In this document: positions 36,082-44,644 of the stretch, piece after piece
Numbering within the stretch: position 1 is the first letter of the stretch
Layout of the letters: every line of letters starts with the position of its first letter
DNA from: Amycolatopsis vancoresmycina
GTDB lineage: Bacteria; Actinomycetota; Actinomycetes; Mycobacteriales; Pseudonocardiaceae
DNA length: 64,000 nucleotides
Direction: 5' to 3'
NCBI RefSeq assembly: GCF_000716785.1
Contig: NZ_JNYY01000008.1
Span: 62,001-126,000 of the forward strand
Notes under the pieces: model-generated
Seen by the model: only the letters and a program-made list of their open reading frames with translations
Databases searched by the model: none
Told to the model about the DNA's origin: nothing
Made by a program: the position numbers and the translations under genes

Positions 36082-36138
36082 AGCACACGTTGGCCGCCGG
36101 GACACCGCGCGTTCACCCCGGCGGCTTAGCGTCCCGCC

Positions 36139-37686
36139 GTGACCACCGACAGACGCCGCTTCCTCAAGGGCGCCGGCCTCGCGGCCGCCGCCGCGGGCGT
36201 GCCCCTCCTGGCCCCTGCTTCCGCCTCCGCTTCCGCCGATGCCGACCTGGGCCGGTTGTGCGGCCGTTACCAGTGGCTGGTCGGCGACCACCACACGCAC
36301 AGCCAGTACTCGTACGACGCGATGTACCGGATCGACCAGATCGCCGCCGGCGGGCGGGCGCACGGCGCGGACTGGATCGTCTTCACCGACCACGGCCACG
36401 CCGAGCACGAGAAGGTGTCGGTCGAGCCGACCGAGGCGGACTTCCTCGCCGCCCGGCGGAAGTACCCGGACCTGCTGCTGTGGCACGGCATGGAGTGGAA
36501 CGTCCCCGGCGCCGAGCACGCGACCGTGTTCTTCCAGGCCGGCGCGCAGCAGGCGGCGAAGCTGCGCGAGTTCGAGCGGACCTTCGACTGGCGGCTGACG
36601 AACTCGGAGGCGTCGAGCCCGGCGAACGAGGCCCTCGCGCTGCGGGCGCTGCGCTGGCTGGCCGACGAAGAACGCGCGCGGCGGATCCACGCGCCCGTCG
36701 TGCTGATCAACCACCCGCTGCGCAACGGCCGCGTCGCCCCGCACGAGCTGCGCGCCTACCGCGACGCCGCACCGCACATCGTGATCGGCATGGAGGGCGC
36801 GCCGGGGGCGCAGGCGGACGGGTTCCCGAAGCCGCTCGGCAACGGCGGCGCGCGCGGCGGCTACGCGAACAGCCCCGGCGCGAACTCGTGGCCGGGCTTC
36901 CCGGCCGAGGCGTACCGGACGTTCGGCGGCTGGGACTGGGCGACGGCGAAGGTCGGCGGCCTGTGGGACTCGCTGCTCGCCGAGGGCAAGCCGTGGTGGA
37001 TCACCACGAACTCCGACTCGCACTACAACCGCGGCGACACGCTGGTCCGCCCGCCGGTCCCGGACGGCTGGTACGACGGCACCGGCAAGTTCCCGGACCC
37101 GGTCGACAGCGGCGTCCGGCAGTTCGTGCCGCCGTACGCGGACTTCTACCCCGGCGAGTTCAGCCGCACGCACGTCGGCGTCACCCGGCGCAGCCTCGAA
37201 GGCGTTTTGGAGGGTCTGCGGGCCGGGCGGATCTGGCTGTCGCACGGCGGTCTCGTGCCGGACCTGCAGGTCGGCGCGTACAGCGGCGGTTCCTCGGCGA
37301 CGCTGGGCGGCCGGCTGCGGGTGCGGCGGGGCTCGGACGTCACGGTCGTGGTCTCCGCGCGGCTGGCGTCCCGGCCGAACGGCGGCGGCTCGGTGCCGCG
37401 GCTGGCGCGCCTGGACGTCGTCGCGGGCCCGGTCACCGGCCCGGCGGCCGACCGCGACACGATGACCGCGCCCGGCACCCGAGTTGTCGAATCGTTCGAG
37501 CCGCGGTGGGCGCCGGGACGGCAGGTCGGGTACCGGCACACGTTCCGCAACGTCCGGGACCCGTTCTACGCACGGATCCGCGGGACGAACGGCGCCGGGG
37601 AGCCGGCGCCGGACGTCATCGGGCAGGCGAACCCGTTCGAGGACTTGTGGTTGTACGCGAACCCGATTTTTGTGGACGTGTGCTGA
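36139..37686 (+). CDS. Tat-exported PHP-domain (metallophosphoesterase-like) protein
   Basis: 515 residues. A twin-arginine signal is clear (TTDRRRFLKGAG, then an alanine-rich core to about residue 35), so it is folded in the cytosol and exported. The PHP fold follows: LVGDHHTHSQYSYDAMY, DWIVFTDHGHAEHEKV, LLWHGMEWNVPGAEH and TTNSDSHYNRGDT supply the metal-binding His/Asp/Glu. Substrate unknown. GTG 36139 is 6 nt after TAGCGT, suggesting a leaderless message. The next gene overlaps by 7 nt. Confidence 0.82.
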   Translation: MTTDRRRFLKGAGLAAAAAGVPLLAPASASASADADLGRLCGRYQWLVGDHHTHSQYSYDAMYRIDQIAAGGRAHGADWIVFTDHGHAEHEKVSVEPTEADFLAARRKYPDLLLWHGMEWNVPGAEHATVFFQAGAQQAAKLREFERTFDWRLTNSEASSPANEALALRALRWLADEERARRIHAPVVLINHPLRNGRVAPHELRAYRDAAPHIVIGMEGAPGAQADGFPKPLGNGGARGGYANSPGANSWPGFPAEAYRTFGGWDWATAKVGGLWDSLLAEGKPWWITTNSDSHYNRGDTLVRPPVPDGWYDGTGKFPDPVDSGVRQFVPPYADFYPGEFSRTHVGVTRRSLEGVLEGLRAGRIWLSHGGLVPDLQVGAYSGGSSATLGGRLRVRRGSDVTVVVSARLASRPNGGGSVPRLARLDVVAGPVTGPAADRDTMTAPGTRVVESFEPRWAPGRQVGYRHTFRNVRDPFYARIRGTNGAGEPAPDVIGQANPFEDLWLYANPIFVDVC

Positions 37687-38765
37687 ACGGACTGTCCCGC
37701 CGGGCGCTCGTGTGGTCGATCATGACCGGGCTGCGGTGGCTGCTGCGCCTGCCCGCGCCGGTGCTGCGGGTGCTCGCCGGGCGCCCGGTCGTCGTCGACG
37801 GGCGGCAGCCGGTGCCCACCGCGCGGATGCTGATGCGGGTGTCGCGGTTCGCGCCGTTCGACGCGCCGCACCGCAACGGCAGCCTGGCGCGGGCCCGGAC
37901 CGAGCTGAACCTGGCGGGCGCGCTCGCCGGCGCCGGGATCTGCCCGGGTGTCCGGACCAGCGAGTCCACGTGGCCCGGGCCGGGCGGCGCGCTGCCGCTG
38001 CGGCGGTACGAACCGGCCGGCGTCCCGGCGCCCGGCCCGGCGCTGGTGTACTTCCACGGCGGCGGGTTCGTGCTCGGCAGCCTCGACACGCACGAGGGCG
38101 CGTGCCGGCTGCTCGCCGAGGAGGCCGGAGTGCGGGTGGTGTCGATCGGCTACCGGCTGGCCCCGGAGCACCCGTTCCCGGCGGCGGCGTCGGACGCGGT
38201 GGCGGGGTTCGCGTACGTCGTTTCCCACGCGGCGGAGTTCGGCGTGGACTCGGCCCGGCTGGCGGTGGGCGGCGACAGCAGCGGCGCCAACCTGGCGGCG
38301 GTGGTGGCCCACGCGGCGGCCCGCGGCGAGCTGCCCCGCCCGGCGTTCAGCCTCCTGCTGACCCCGGCGACGGACGCCCTCGGGGAGTCGCGGTCCCACG
38401 AGCAGTTCGGCTCCGGCTTCCGCCTGGACCGCGACGAATGGGCCTGGTACCGAGCGCAGTACCTCCGCGACCCGGCGTCCTACACGGACCCGCGAGCCTC
38501 GGTCATGTACGACGAGACTCTCGACAGCCTCCCACCGACGTACGTGGCCACGTGCGGCTTCGACCTCCTCCGCGACGAAGGCGAGGCCTACGCGGCCCGG
38601 CTCGCGTCCGCCGGAGTCCCCGTAGTCCACCGAAGGCACGAAGGCCAGCTCCACGGCTTCGCGAACCGCGTCGGCGTGGACCCGGACGCCCGCGCAGCCA
38701 TGCTCCACGCGGCCGGAGTCCTCCGCGCCGGTCTCGCCCTCTCCCGCGGCTCTCGTGAGTGGTAA
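37680..38765 (+). CDS. Alpha/beta hydrolase, hormone-sensitive-lipase family esterase
   Basis: 361 residues. Oxyanion motif YFHGGGFVLGSLDTHEG, nucleophile serine in GGDSSGANLAAVVAH, Asp region CGFDLLRDEGEAYA and histidine in HEGQLHGFANRV are as in the HSL/AB hydrolase-3 family, acting on short acyl esters. GTG 37680 overlaps the PHP gene; ATG 37721 is an alternative. The final codons (GSREW and stop TAA at 38763-38765) lie within a dispersed palindrome, which seems to have replaced the original 3' end. Confidence 0.85.
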   Translation: MLNGLSRRALVWSIMTGLRWLLRLPAPVLRVLAGRPVVVDGRQPVPTARMLMRVSRFAPFDAPHRNGSLARARTELNLAGALAGAGICPGVRTSESTWPGPGGALPLRRYEPAGVPAPGPALVYFHGGGFVLGSLDTHEGACRLLAEEAGVRVVSIGYRLAPEHPFPAAASDAVAGFAYVVSHAAEFGVDSARLAVGGDSSGANLAAVVAHAAARGELPRPAFSLLLTPATDALGESRSHEQFGSGFRLDRDEWAWYRAQYLRDPASYTDPRASVMYDETLDSLPPTYVATCGFDLLRDEGEAYAARLASAGVPVVHRRHEGQLHGFANRVGVDPDARAAMLHAAGVLRAGLALSRGSREW

Positions 38766-38795
38766 GGCGGGTTCTAACCCGCCTTACCACTCACG
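38754..38795. repeat. 42-nt palindromic repeat, family 2, copy B
   Basis: Two perfect 20-nt arms around CT, identical to the core of the repeat at 18435-18482. The TAA of the esterase gene is inside the left arm. It separates that gene from the convergent histidine kinase and may terminate both. Confidence 0.85.
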
Positions 38796-38814
38796 ACCAG
38801 CCGCGGCAGACTGC

Positions 38815-39939
38815 TTACCGGACGGGGAGGTGGACCGTCACGGCGAGGCCGCCGCCCACGATCGGCTCCGCCGTGACCGTTCCGCCGTGGGCCGCCACCG
38901 CCGCGCGGACGATCGAGAGCCCCAGGCCCGCGCCGTGGCGGGCCGTGCGGGCCACGCCGGCCCGGCGGAACGGCTCGAACAGCTCCGCCACCCCCGCCGG
39001 GTCGACCAGGCCGCCCGACGAGCGGACCCGCAGGGTCGACCACTGCGGCCCCGGCTGCGTCACGACCTCCAGCCAGCCGCCCTCGACGTTGTGGCGGACC
39101 GCGTTCTCCAGCAGGTTGCCCGCGATCCGCTCCAGCAGCGCCGGGTCGCCGAACGCCGGCGCCGGCGGCGTCGCGAAGGTCGCCCGGATGCCGCGCTGGT
39201 CGGCTTCGCGGTGGACCGCCCGCCAGGCCCGGTCGACGACCGCGGCCAGGTCCACCGGCTCGCGGACGCCCAGCCCGGCGCCGTCGGTGCGGGCCAGCAG
39301 CAGCAGCGAGTTGACCAGCTGCCCGGCCCGCTCGGTGGCGTCCCGGACCACGCCGCCCATCCGGCGCAGCTCGGCTTCGTCGGCGTCGTCGTCGGCCAGG
39401 GTGACGTCGAGTTCGGTGCGGATCACCGACAACGGCGTCCGCAGCTCGTGGCTGGCGTTGGCGACGAAGTGGCGCTGCGCGTCGAACGCCGCCTGGAGCC
39501 GGTCGAGCATGTCGTCGAACGTGCTCGCCAGCTCGGCCAGCTCGTCGCGGGAGCGGATCTCGCCGATCCGCTCCCCCAGCGACTCGACCGACAGCCGCCG
39601 CGCGGTCCCGGTGATCTCGCGCAGCGGCAGCAGCACGCGCGAGGTGAACGTCCAGGCGAGGATCGCCGCGGCCGCCACCACCAGCAGGAACGCGATCGAC
39701 CCGAACAGCAGCATCCGGTTCCGGGCGTGCACGCGCAGGTGGTCGGCCAGCGTCGAGGCGTCGACCGTGACGCCGTCGACGACCACGACGCTGCCCGGCG
39801 GCATCTGCGGGACGGCGTCGAGCGAGTCCCGGACCAGCGTCCAGGCCAGCCAGAGCAGCAGCAGGCTGACGGCGGCGACCAGCACGGTCGCCAGCAGGGT
39901 GATCCGGGCGCGGAGGGTGCGGGTGCCCGGCAGGTTCAC
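38815..39939 (-). CDS. Sensor histidine kinase of an OmpR-type two-component system
   Basis: 374 residues. Two membrane helices (LLATVLVAAVSLLLLWLAW and LLFGSIAFLLVVAAAAILAW) enclose a short outer loop of about 45 residues. A HAMP segment, the dimerisation helix with His164 in NASHELRTPLSV, and the ATPase domain with N box LLENAVRHN and GAGLGLSIVRAAVAAHGG follow. GTG 39939 overlaps the response-regulator stop by 4 nt. The short sensor loop suggests membrane or small-molecule sensing; the signal is unknown. Confidence 0.9.
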   Translation of the reverse strand: MNLPGTRTLRARITLLATVLVAAVSLLLLWLAWTLVRDSLDAVPQMPPGSVVVVDGVTVDASTLADHLRVHARNRMLLFGSIAFLLVVAAAAILAWTFTSRVLLPLREITGTARRLSVESLGERIGEIRSRDELAELASTFDDMLDRLQAAFDAQRHFVANASHELRTPLSVIRTELDVTLADDDADEAELRRMGGVVRDATERAGQLVNSLLLLARTDGAGLGVREPVDLAAVVDRAWRAVHREADQRGIRATFATPPAPAFGDPALLERIAGNLLENAVRHNVEGGWLEVVTQPGPQWSTLRVRSSGGLVDPAGVAELFEPFRRAGVARTARHGAGLGLSIVRAAVAAHGGTVTAEPIVGGGLAVTVHLPVR

Positions 39940-40613
39940 GCGCGGGGAGCGCCCGGCTCCGGCACCCGGTACCCGGAGCCGACGACGGTCTCGATGATCC
40001 CCGGCTCGCCGAGCTTCTTCCGCAGCGTCATCACGGTGACCCGGACGGTCGTGGTGAACGGGTCGGCGTTCTCGTCCCACACCCGTTCGAGCAGCTCCTC
40101 GCTGCTGACGACCGACCCGGCGGCCTGCAGCAGCACCTCGAGGACGCCGAACTCCTTGCGCGTCAGCTCGACCGGGCCGCTCGCCCGCCGGACGGTCCGC
40201 TTGGCCGGGTCGAGTTCGACGTCCCCGGCGGTGAGCAGCGGCGGCGCGGCCGGGGTGGCCCGGCGGCCCAGCGCCCGCACCCGCGCGACCAGCTCGGGGA
40301 AGGCGAACGGCTTGGCGAGGTAGTCGTCGGCGCCCAGCGACAGCCCTTCGACGCGGTCGGACACCGAGCTGCTCGCGGTGAGCATCAGCACCCGGGTCAG
40401 CTCCCCGGACGCGACGATCTCCCGGCACAGCTCGTCCCCGGACATCCCGGGCAGGTCCCGGTCCAGCAGCACGACGTCGTACCGCGTGACGGCGGCCTTC
40501 TCGTGCCCGTCGTCCCCGGTGAGCGCGACGTCCACGGCCATGCCCTCCCGGCGCAGCCCGCGGGCGATCGCGTCGGCCAGGGGTTCCTCGTCCTCGACTA
40601 CCAAAACTCGCAC
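39936..40613 (-). CDS. OmpR/PhoP-family response regulator
   Basis: 225 residues. Receiver with VRVLVVEDEEPLADAIA, phospho-acceptor Asp51 in VVLLDRDLPGMSGDEL and Lys in LGADDYLAKPFAFPEL. The winged-helix output domain has LTRKEFGVLEVLLQAAG and TTVRVTVMTLRKKL, ending VVGSGYRVPEP. Start GTG 40613. The upstream minus-strand sequence carries imperfect direct repeats (CTTAAAGG and TCTCAGGA) that may be its own binding sites. It forms an operon with the kinase. Confidence 0.92.
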   Translation of the reverse strand: MRVLVVEDEEPLADAIARGLRREGMAVDVALTGDDGHEKAAVTRYDVVLLDRDLPGMSGDELCREIVASGELTRVLMLTASSSVSDRVEGLSLGADDYLAKPFAFPELVARVRALGRRATPAAPPLLTAGDVELDPAKRTVRRASGPVELTRKEFGVLEVLLQAAGSVVSSEELLERVWDENADPFTTTVRVTVMTLRKKLGEPGIIETVVGSGYRVPEPGAPRA

Positions 40614-40648
40614 GGGCCCACAATCCCATATTTTCCTGAGAGTGCCCT

Positions 40649-42163
40649 TTAAGGACTGTGTGTGACCGGTGAGAGCCACCGCAGCGCGAACCACAGCCGC
40701 ATCCGGACCTCCGGGTCCGCCAGATCCACCCCCAGCGCCTTCTCCACCTGCGCGATCCGGTGCCGGACGCTGTTGCGGTGCACGCCCAGCTCCGCCGCGG
40801 TCGGTTCCCAGCCGCCGTGGTGGGCCAGCCACGTCCGCAGCGTCGGCACCAGCGACCGGTCCCCCGCCTGGTCCAGCGCCACCAGCGGCGCCAGGACCTG
40901 AGCCGCGAATCCGCCGGCCGCGGCCGGATCGAGCAGCGAGCCGGGGTCCGGCGGGCCGTCGGCCGCGACGACCGGGCGGCCGAGCGCCCGGGCGCGGGCC
41001 AGCAGCAGGTCCAGCTCCGCCACCGCGCCCGCCACCCGGCCCGCGGGGACCGGCGAGCCCGCCGCCGCGAGCCAGCCGTGCGCACGCAGGTCCTCGAGCA
41101 CCTCCGGCGCCGGAGCCGTCCCCGCGACCGCCGTGAACCGCGGTCCGGGACCGACCTCGACGAGCGGGGTGTCCAGCCGCGCCCGCAGCCAGTCCGGGCG
41201 CCGGGCCACCTCGTCGGGACCCCGCCGGAACGCCGCGCCCGCGACCAGCCGCACCACCTCCGAGCCCAGCAACGACCAGGCCGCCTCCCCCGGCGACACC
41301 CGGCCGAGCAGCAGGCCGGTGGCCGCCGCGCCCAGCTCGGCCGCGTCCGAGCCCGCGCGGCCGACCAGGCCCAGCAGGGCCGCGCCGACGGCGAGGATGG
41401 CCCGGTCGGCGCCGTCGAGCCGGTGGGACCGGCCGACGACCACCAGGTGCGACGCCGTGGCCTGCGGGTACACCGGCTGGACGACGACGAACCCGCCGTC
41501 GAGCTCGGTGGTCGCGCTCCGGATCCCGCTGCCCGCCCGCACGGTCGCCATCAGCTCCCGCACCTCCGGCGGCAGCGGCGCCGGCGCGTCGTGCGCCGAG
41601 GCCAGCACGTCCCCGGCGCCGACCAGGGCGACCCACGACCGCAGCACCGCCGCCAGCGACGACGTCAGCTCGCCGAGCCCGCCGCCCGCGGCGCGCGTGA
41701 GCGTCTCGCGCGCCGCCGTGATCCGCCGCTGTTCCCGCTGGCCCGCCTCGGTCAGCGCGACCGAGACCGCCCGGTTGACGGCCAGGAACGGGGTCCGCGT
41801 CGGCACCACCAGCAGCGGCAGCCCGTGCCGCGCGCAGGCCCGGCGCAGCGGTTCCGGCAGCGTTTCGTGCACCGACGGGGTGAGGCCGAACCCCAGCGCC
41901 GTCACGCCGGCGTCGCGCAGCCCGCGCACGTACCGGTCGATCCGCCCGGGCAGGTCGACCCCCGCGGTGAGGATCAGCTCGCCGCCCAGCAGGTAGGGCG
42001 CCGGGTCCTGGAGCTCGCTGACGTGCGCCCAGCGGACCGGGGCGTCCAGCGCGCCCGGCCGCAGCGTCTCCGGGACGACGTCGAGCGCGAGTTCCCGGTT
42101 GCCGACGACCGCCCGTAACGGGACATTCACCTCTGTGTGCCATGCGTCCGCGTTCTGGGTCAT
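40649..42163 (-). CDS. PucR-family transcriptional regulator of the arginine/guanidino operon
   Basis: 504 residues. The N-terminal PucR ligand domain (TLRPGALDAPVRWAHVSELQ, PYLLGGELILTAGVDLP) is complete and the C-terminal helix-turn-helix is typical (GWEPTAAELGVHRNSVRHRI). ATG 42163 has GAGGACGAG directly upstream; an in-frame ATG at 42199 is less likely. It is divergent from the five-gene operon that begins at 42262, and a 30-bp inverted repeat lies between. PucR regulators commonly control purine, GABA, proline or amine catabolism. Confidence 0.88.
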   Translation of the reverse strand: MTQNADAWHTEVNVPLRAVVGNRELALDVVPETLRPGALDAPVRWAHVSELQDPAPYLLGGELILTAGVDLPGRIDRYVRGLRDAGVTALGFGLTPSVHETLPEPLRRACARHGLPLLVVPTRTPFLAVNRAVSVALTEAGQREQRRITAARETLTRAAGGGLGELTSSLAAVLRSWVALVGAGDVLASAHDAPAPLPPEVRELMATVRAGSGIRSATTELDGGFVVVQPVYPQATASHLVVVGRSHRLDGADRAILAVGAALLGLVGRAGSDAAELGAAATGLLLGRVSPGEAAWSLLGSEVVRLVAGAAFRRGPDEVARRPDWLRARLDTPLVEVGPGPRFTAVAGTAPAPEVLEDLRAHGWLAAAGSPVPAGRVAGAVAELDLLLARARALGRPVVAADGPPDPGSLLDPAAAGGFAAQVLAPLVALDQAGDRSLVPTLRTWLAHHGGWEPTAAELGVHRNSVRHRIAQVEKALGVDLADPEVRMRLWFALRWLSPVTHSP

Positions 42164-42164
42164 C

Positions 42165-42194
42165 TCGTCCTCGAATAAGTCGACTCGGGGACGA
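42165..42194. promoter_or_regulatory. Inverted repeat, candidate PucR operator
   Basis: TCGTCCTCGA (42165-42174) and TCGGGGACGA (42185-42194) are complementary at nine of ten positions with a 10-nt centre. It lies immediately upstream of the PucR ATG and 68 nt before the symporter start; TACGGT at 42227-42232 is a likely -10 for the operon. Binding is inferred. Confidence 0.5.
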
Positions 42195-42261
42195 ATCATC
42201 CCATGCCGGAGGGGTGGCGGGCGACCCTACGGTGACCCGAAACCGACGTGAGGAGGACACC

Positions 42262-43707
42262 GTGACCGGCGACTACGCGGTGATCGCGCTGTACATCGCG
42301 GGCATGCTCGGGGTCGGCTGGTACGGCCTGAAGCTCGCGAAGACGAAGTCCGACTACCTGGTCGCCGGACGGCGGCTGGGCTGGTTCATGTACTCCGGCA
42401 CGATGTCGGCCGTCGTGCTCGGCGGCGCGTCGACCGTCGGCGGCGTGAAGCTCGGCTACAAGTTCGGCATCTCCGGCATGTGGCTGGTGGTCAGCATCGG
42501 CGTCGGCATCCTGGTGCTGCACGCGCTGTTCGCGCGGCGGCTGGTGCGGCTGAAGGTCTACACCGTCGGCGAGATGCTCGACCTGCGCTACGGCGGCCGC
42601 ACCAGCGCGGTGTCCGGCGTCGTCATGTGGGGCTACACGCTGATGCTCACGGTCACCTCGACGCTGGCCTTCGCCACCATCTTCAAGGTGCTGTTCGACC
42701 TGCCGAACTGGGCCGGGATCGCGGTCGGCGGCTCGATCGTCGTCCTCTACTCGGTGCTCGGCGGCATGTGGTCGATCACGCTCACCGACATCGCCCAGTT
42801 CGTCATCAAGACCATCGGCATCCTGGCGATCCTGCTGCCGGTCGCGATCAGCTCCGCCGGCGGCTTCAGCGGCATGAGCGCCAAGCTCGACGCGAGCTTC
42901 TTCAGCTTCACCTCGATCGGCACCGACACGATCATCACGTACTTCGTCATCTACACCTTCGGCCTGCTGATCGGCCAGGACATCTGGCAGCGCGTGTTCA
43001 CCGCCCGCACGCCGGCGATCGCGACGTCCGGCGGCATCACCTCCGGCGTCTACTGCCTGGTCTACGGCCTGGCCGGCGCGCTGATCGGCACCGCCGCGCA
43101 CGCGCTGTACCCGGACATCGCCAGCGCGCAGGACGCCTTCGCGACGATCGTCGAGCGGCTGCTGCCGACCGGCGTCCGCGGCCTGGTGCTGGCCGCCGCG
43201 CTGTCGGCGATGATGTCGACCGCGAGCGGCGCGCTGATCGCCTGCTCCACCACCACGACGTCGGACCTGCTGACCAAGCTGGGCCTGAAGAAGGGCGGCG
43301 AGGTCAGCCGCAACCGGATCGCCACGCTCGTGCTCGGGCTGCTGGCCATCGGGATCGCGATGATCGTCGACGACGTCGTCAACGCGCTCACCATCGCCTA
43401 CGACATCCTGGTCGGCGGCCTGCTGGTGGCCATCGTCGGCGCGCTGTTCTGGAAGCGCGGCACGCGGCAGGGCGCGTACGCGTCGATGGTGGCCGGCACG
43501 CTCTCGGTGATCGCCTTCATGATCATCGACGGCGTGGACGCCAACACCCCGATCTACTGGGGCCTCGGCGCGAGCCTGGTCGTCTACGTGGCGGTCAGCT
43601 TCGCCACGCCCCGCACGGCCGACTCGATCCTCGCCGTCTGGACCCGCCGCCTGAGCGGCGTGGAAACGCCCATCGCCCACCGGGAACAGGAGCCCACCAG
43701 TGCCTAA
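42262..43707 (+). CDS. Sodium:solute symporter (SSS family)
   Basis: 481 residues, about thirteen hydrophobic segments. Family features: YLVAGRRLGWFMYSGTMSA, VLGGASTVGGVKLGYKFG, the helix LTVTSTLAFATIFKVLFDLP and ALSAMMSTASGALIACST, the serine-rich sodium site. Close types carry proline, pantothenate or amine compounds. AGGAGG at 42251-42256 precedes GTG 42262. It is the first gene of the operon and probably imports the substrate that the downstream enzymes degrade. Stop overlaps the next start by 8 nt. Confidence 0.87.
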   Translation: MTGDYAVIALYIAGMLGVGWYGLKLAKTKSDYLVAGRRLGWFMYSGTMSAVVLGGASTVGGVKLGYKFGISGMWLVVSIGVGILVLHALFARRLVRLKVYTVGEMLDLRYGGRTSAVSGVVMWGYTLMLTVTSTLAFATIFKVLFDLPNWAGIAVGGSIVVLYSVLGGMWSITLTDIAQFVIKTIGILAILLPVAISSAGGFSGMSAKLDASFFSFTSIGTDTIITYFVIYTFGLLIGQDIWQRVFTARTPAIATSGGITSGVYCLVYGLAGALIGTAAHALYPDIASAQDAFATIVERLLPTGVRGLVLAAALSAMMSTASGALIACSTTTTSDLLTKLGLKKGGEVSRNRIATLVLGLLAIGIAMIVDDVVNALTIAYDILVGGLLVAIVGALFWKRGTRQGAYASMVAGTLSVIAFMIIDGVDANTPIYWGLGASLVVYVAVSFATPRTADSILAVWTRRLSGVETPIAHREQEPTSA

Positions 43708-44644
43708 CATCGGACCCCTCGACTCGTCGCGCATCCCCCGGTTCGCCGGCTTCGCGACCTTCGCGCGGCTGCCGCGGATCGACCAGGTCGAGCGCGCCGA
43801 CGTCGCCGTCGTCGGGGTGCCCTTCGACTCCGGGGTGTCCTACCGGCCCGGCGCGCGGTTCGGCCCGGCGGCGGTGCGCGAGGCGAGCCGGCTGCTGCGG
43901 CCGTACCACCCGGAGCTGGACGTCTCGCCGTTCGCCGAGAAGCAGATCGTGGACGCCGGGGACATCGCGGTCAACCCGTTCAATATCGGCGAAGCGATCG
44001 AGACGCTGCAGCAGGAAGCCGAAGCGCTGCAGGCGGACGGGACGCGGCTGGTGACCGTCGGCGGCGACCACACCATCGCGCTGCCGCTGCTGCGCGCGGC
44101 GGCGAAGCAGCACGGACCGGTTGCGCTGCTGCACTTCGACGCGCACCTGGACACCTGGGACACCTACTTCGGCGAGCCGTACACCCACGGCACGCCGTTC
44201 CGGCGGGCGTCCGAGGAAGGCATCCTCGACACGAGCGCGCTGTCCCACGTCGGCACGCGCGGGCCGCTGTACGGCAAGCGGGACCTCGAAGAGGACCGCC
44301 GGCTCGGCTTCGGCATCGTCACCTCCGGCGACGTCCTGCGCCGCGGCATCGACGAGACCGTCGACGCGCTGCGCCAGCGCATCGGCGACCGGCCGCTGTA
44401 CGTCTCGGTCGACATCGACGTCCTCGACCCGGCCCACGCCCCCGGCACCGGCACGCCCGAGGCGGGCGGGATGACCAGCCGCGAGCTGCTGGAGATCCTG
44501 CGCGGGCTGCGCGACCTCAACCTGGTCGGCGCGGACGTCGTCGAGCTGGCCCCGGCCTACGACCACGCCGAGATCACCGCCATCGCGGCCTCCCACGTCG
44601 CCTACGACCTGGTGAGCCTGCTGTCGCTGGGGAAGGGCGCATGA
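43700..44644 (+). CDS. speB: Agmatinase-family ureohydrolase (agmatinase or guanidinobutyrase)
   Basis: 314 residues. The dinuclear manganese site is complete: His124 in VGGDHTIALP, Asp147/His149/Asp151 in HFDAHLDTWD, and Asp238/Asp240 in SVDIDVLDPAHAPGTGTPE. It releases urea from a guanidino compound. The usual name is agmatinase, but neighbouring genes (a TPP-dependent decarboxylase-like enzyme and an aldehyde dehydrogenase) fit 4-guanidinobutyrate better. GTG 43700 and the next ATG are coupled by overlaps. The symbol reflects family, not proven substrate. Confidence 0.88.
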   Translation: MPNIGPLDSSRIPRFAGFATFARLPRIDQVERADVAVVGVPFDSGVSYRPGARFGPAAVREASRLLRPYHPELDVSPFAEKQIVDAGDIAVNPFNIGEAIETLQQEAEALQADGTRLVTVGGDHTIALPLLRAAAKQHGPVALLHFDAHLDTWDTYFGEPYTHGTPFRRASEEGILDTSALSHVGTRGPLYGKRDLEEDRRLGFGIVTSGDVLRRGIDETVDALRQRIGDRPLYVSVDIDVLDPAHAPGTGTPEAGGMTSRELLEILRGLRDLNLVGADVVELAPAYDHAEITAIAASHVAYDLVSLLSLGKGA

